Below are positions 43,781 to 43,921 of a DNA stretch of 43,921 nucleotides, piece by piece (position 1 is the first letter of the stretch; each line of letters starts with the position of its first letter). The notes under the pieces are model-generated. The model was given only the letters and a program-made list of their open reading frames with translations, made no database searches and was not told the DNA's origin. This DNA is from Nitrosomonadales bacterium (lineage in GTDB: Bacteria > Pseudomonadota > Gammaproteobacteria > Burkholderiales > Gallionellaceae), in assembly GCA_016218475.1 (NCBI GenBank), contig JACREB010000009.1, forward strand, positions 1-43,921. The letters are read 5' to 3'. Both the position numbers and the translations under genes were made by a program.

Positions 43781-43921
43781 TCTTACTGTGTCACAAAGCG
43801 ATCAAGGGATGCAGTGCAAGGCAAAATCGGGTGAAGTGGGTCAAGCAGGGATGGGCGGCTTGCCGTTGCCGCCCAACTCGCAAAAAGCGGAGTTTACATA
43901 GCGTAAATGAGCATTTTGAAC
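43781..43921 (+). repeat. Hairpin repeat, TCTTACTGTG-capped, copy C (long form, cut by window end)
   Basis: The first 141 bases match copy A in the same orientation with a few changes (for example ACATAGCGTAAATG at the central palindrome). It includes the 48-base extra block seen in copy A. The right cap lies beyond the window. Confidence 0.9.

Overview
The window looks like a chromosomal segment of a Gram-negative betaproteobacterium with moderately high GC. The genes and their order (tig-clpP-clpX-lon-hupB-ppiD, DUF2062 next to comEC, rpsA-ihfB-lapA-lapB-pyrF-hldE-hldD-cysM, rplU-rpmA, waaC-waaA and an O-antigen/core cluster) and the fused aroA-cmk gene fit Betaproteobacteria, plausibly the Nitrosomonadales/Gallionellaceae. 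The family-level placement is inference, not a search result.

Layout. 1-1790 is accessory DNA: the 5' end of an IS630-like transposase, a hairpin repeat, an integrase 3' remnant, a HigBA-type toxin-antitoxin pair and one small unassigned ORF. 1793-9471 carries fumC, a family-5 uracil-DNA glycosylase behind an unrecognised 711-residue EF-hand-like membrane protein, tRNA-Pro(GGG), a DUF2062 protein and comEC. 9776-18169 is the minus-strand proteostasis block tig-clpP-clpX-lon, then hupB, tRNA-Val, tRNA-Asp and ppiD; lon has a good heat-shock (sigma-32) promoter. 18372-19619 is a broken DDE transposase. 19616-29452 is a minus-strand run from aroA-cmk to cysM covering aromatic synthesis, translation, IHF-beta and heptose/LPS assembly. 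29736-33189 holds rpmA, rplU and two tandem HD-GYP proteins. 33284-43779 is envelope polysaccharide: waaA and waaC leftward, then rightward an AT-rich WecA-like transferase, a CapD/WbpM-like dehydratase, an O-antigen ligase/polymerase, three glycosyltransferases and a methyltransferase, most of them overlapping by 4 to 8 bases.

The most distinctive content is repeat DNA. (a) A 112-bp MITE with CCCAGATTGT ends is present in two base-identical copies in opposite orientation, each with a clear 5-bp target duplication. (b) Six copies of a 143-191-bp hairpin superfamily share one core (TGCAAGGC...short palindrome...AACGC) but carry three different terminal inverted-repeat caps. (c) At 18905-19164 the 112-bp MITE sits inside a hairpin repeat, which sits inside a transposase gene. 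(d) One hairpin repeat lies exactly between two glycosyltransferase genes, giving the first its stop codon and the second its likely ribosome-binding site. (e) Short GC-rich repeats have been taken in frame into comEC and the capD-like gene, and a short tandem repeat lies in aroA-cmk.

All calls come from reading the sequence and the supplied ORF translations. No database search, folding program or alignment software was used.
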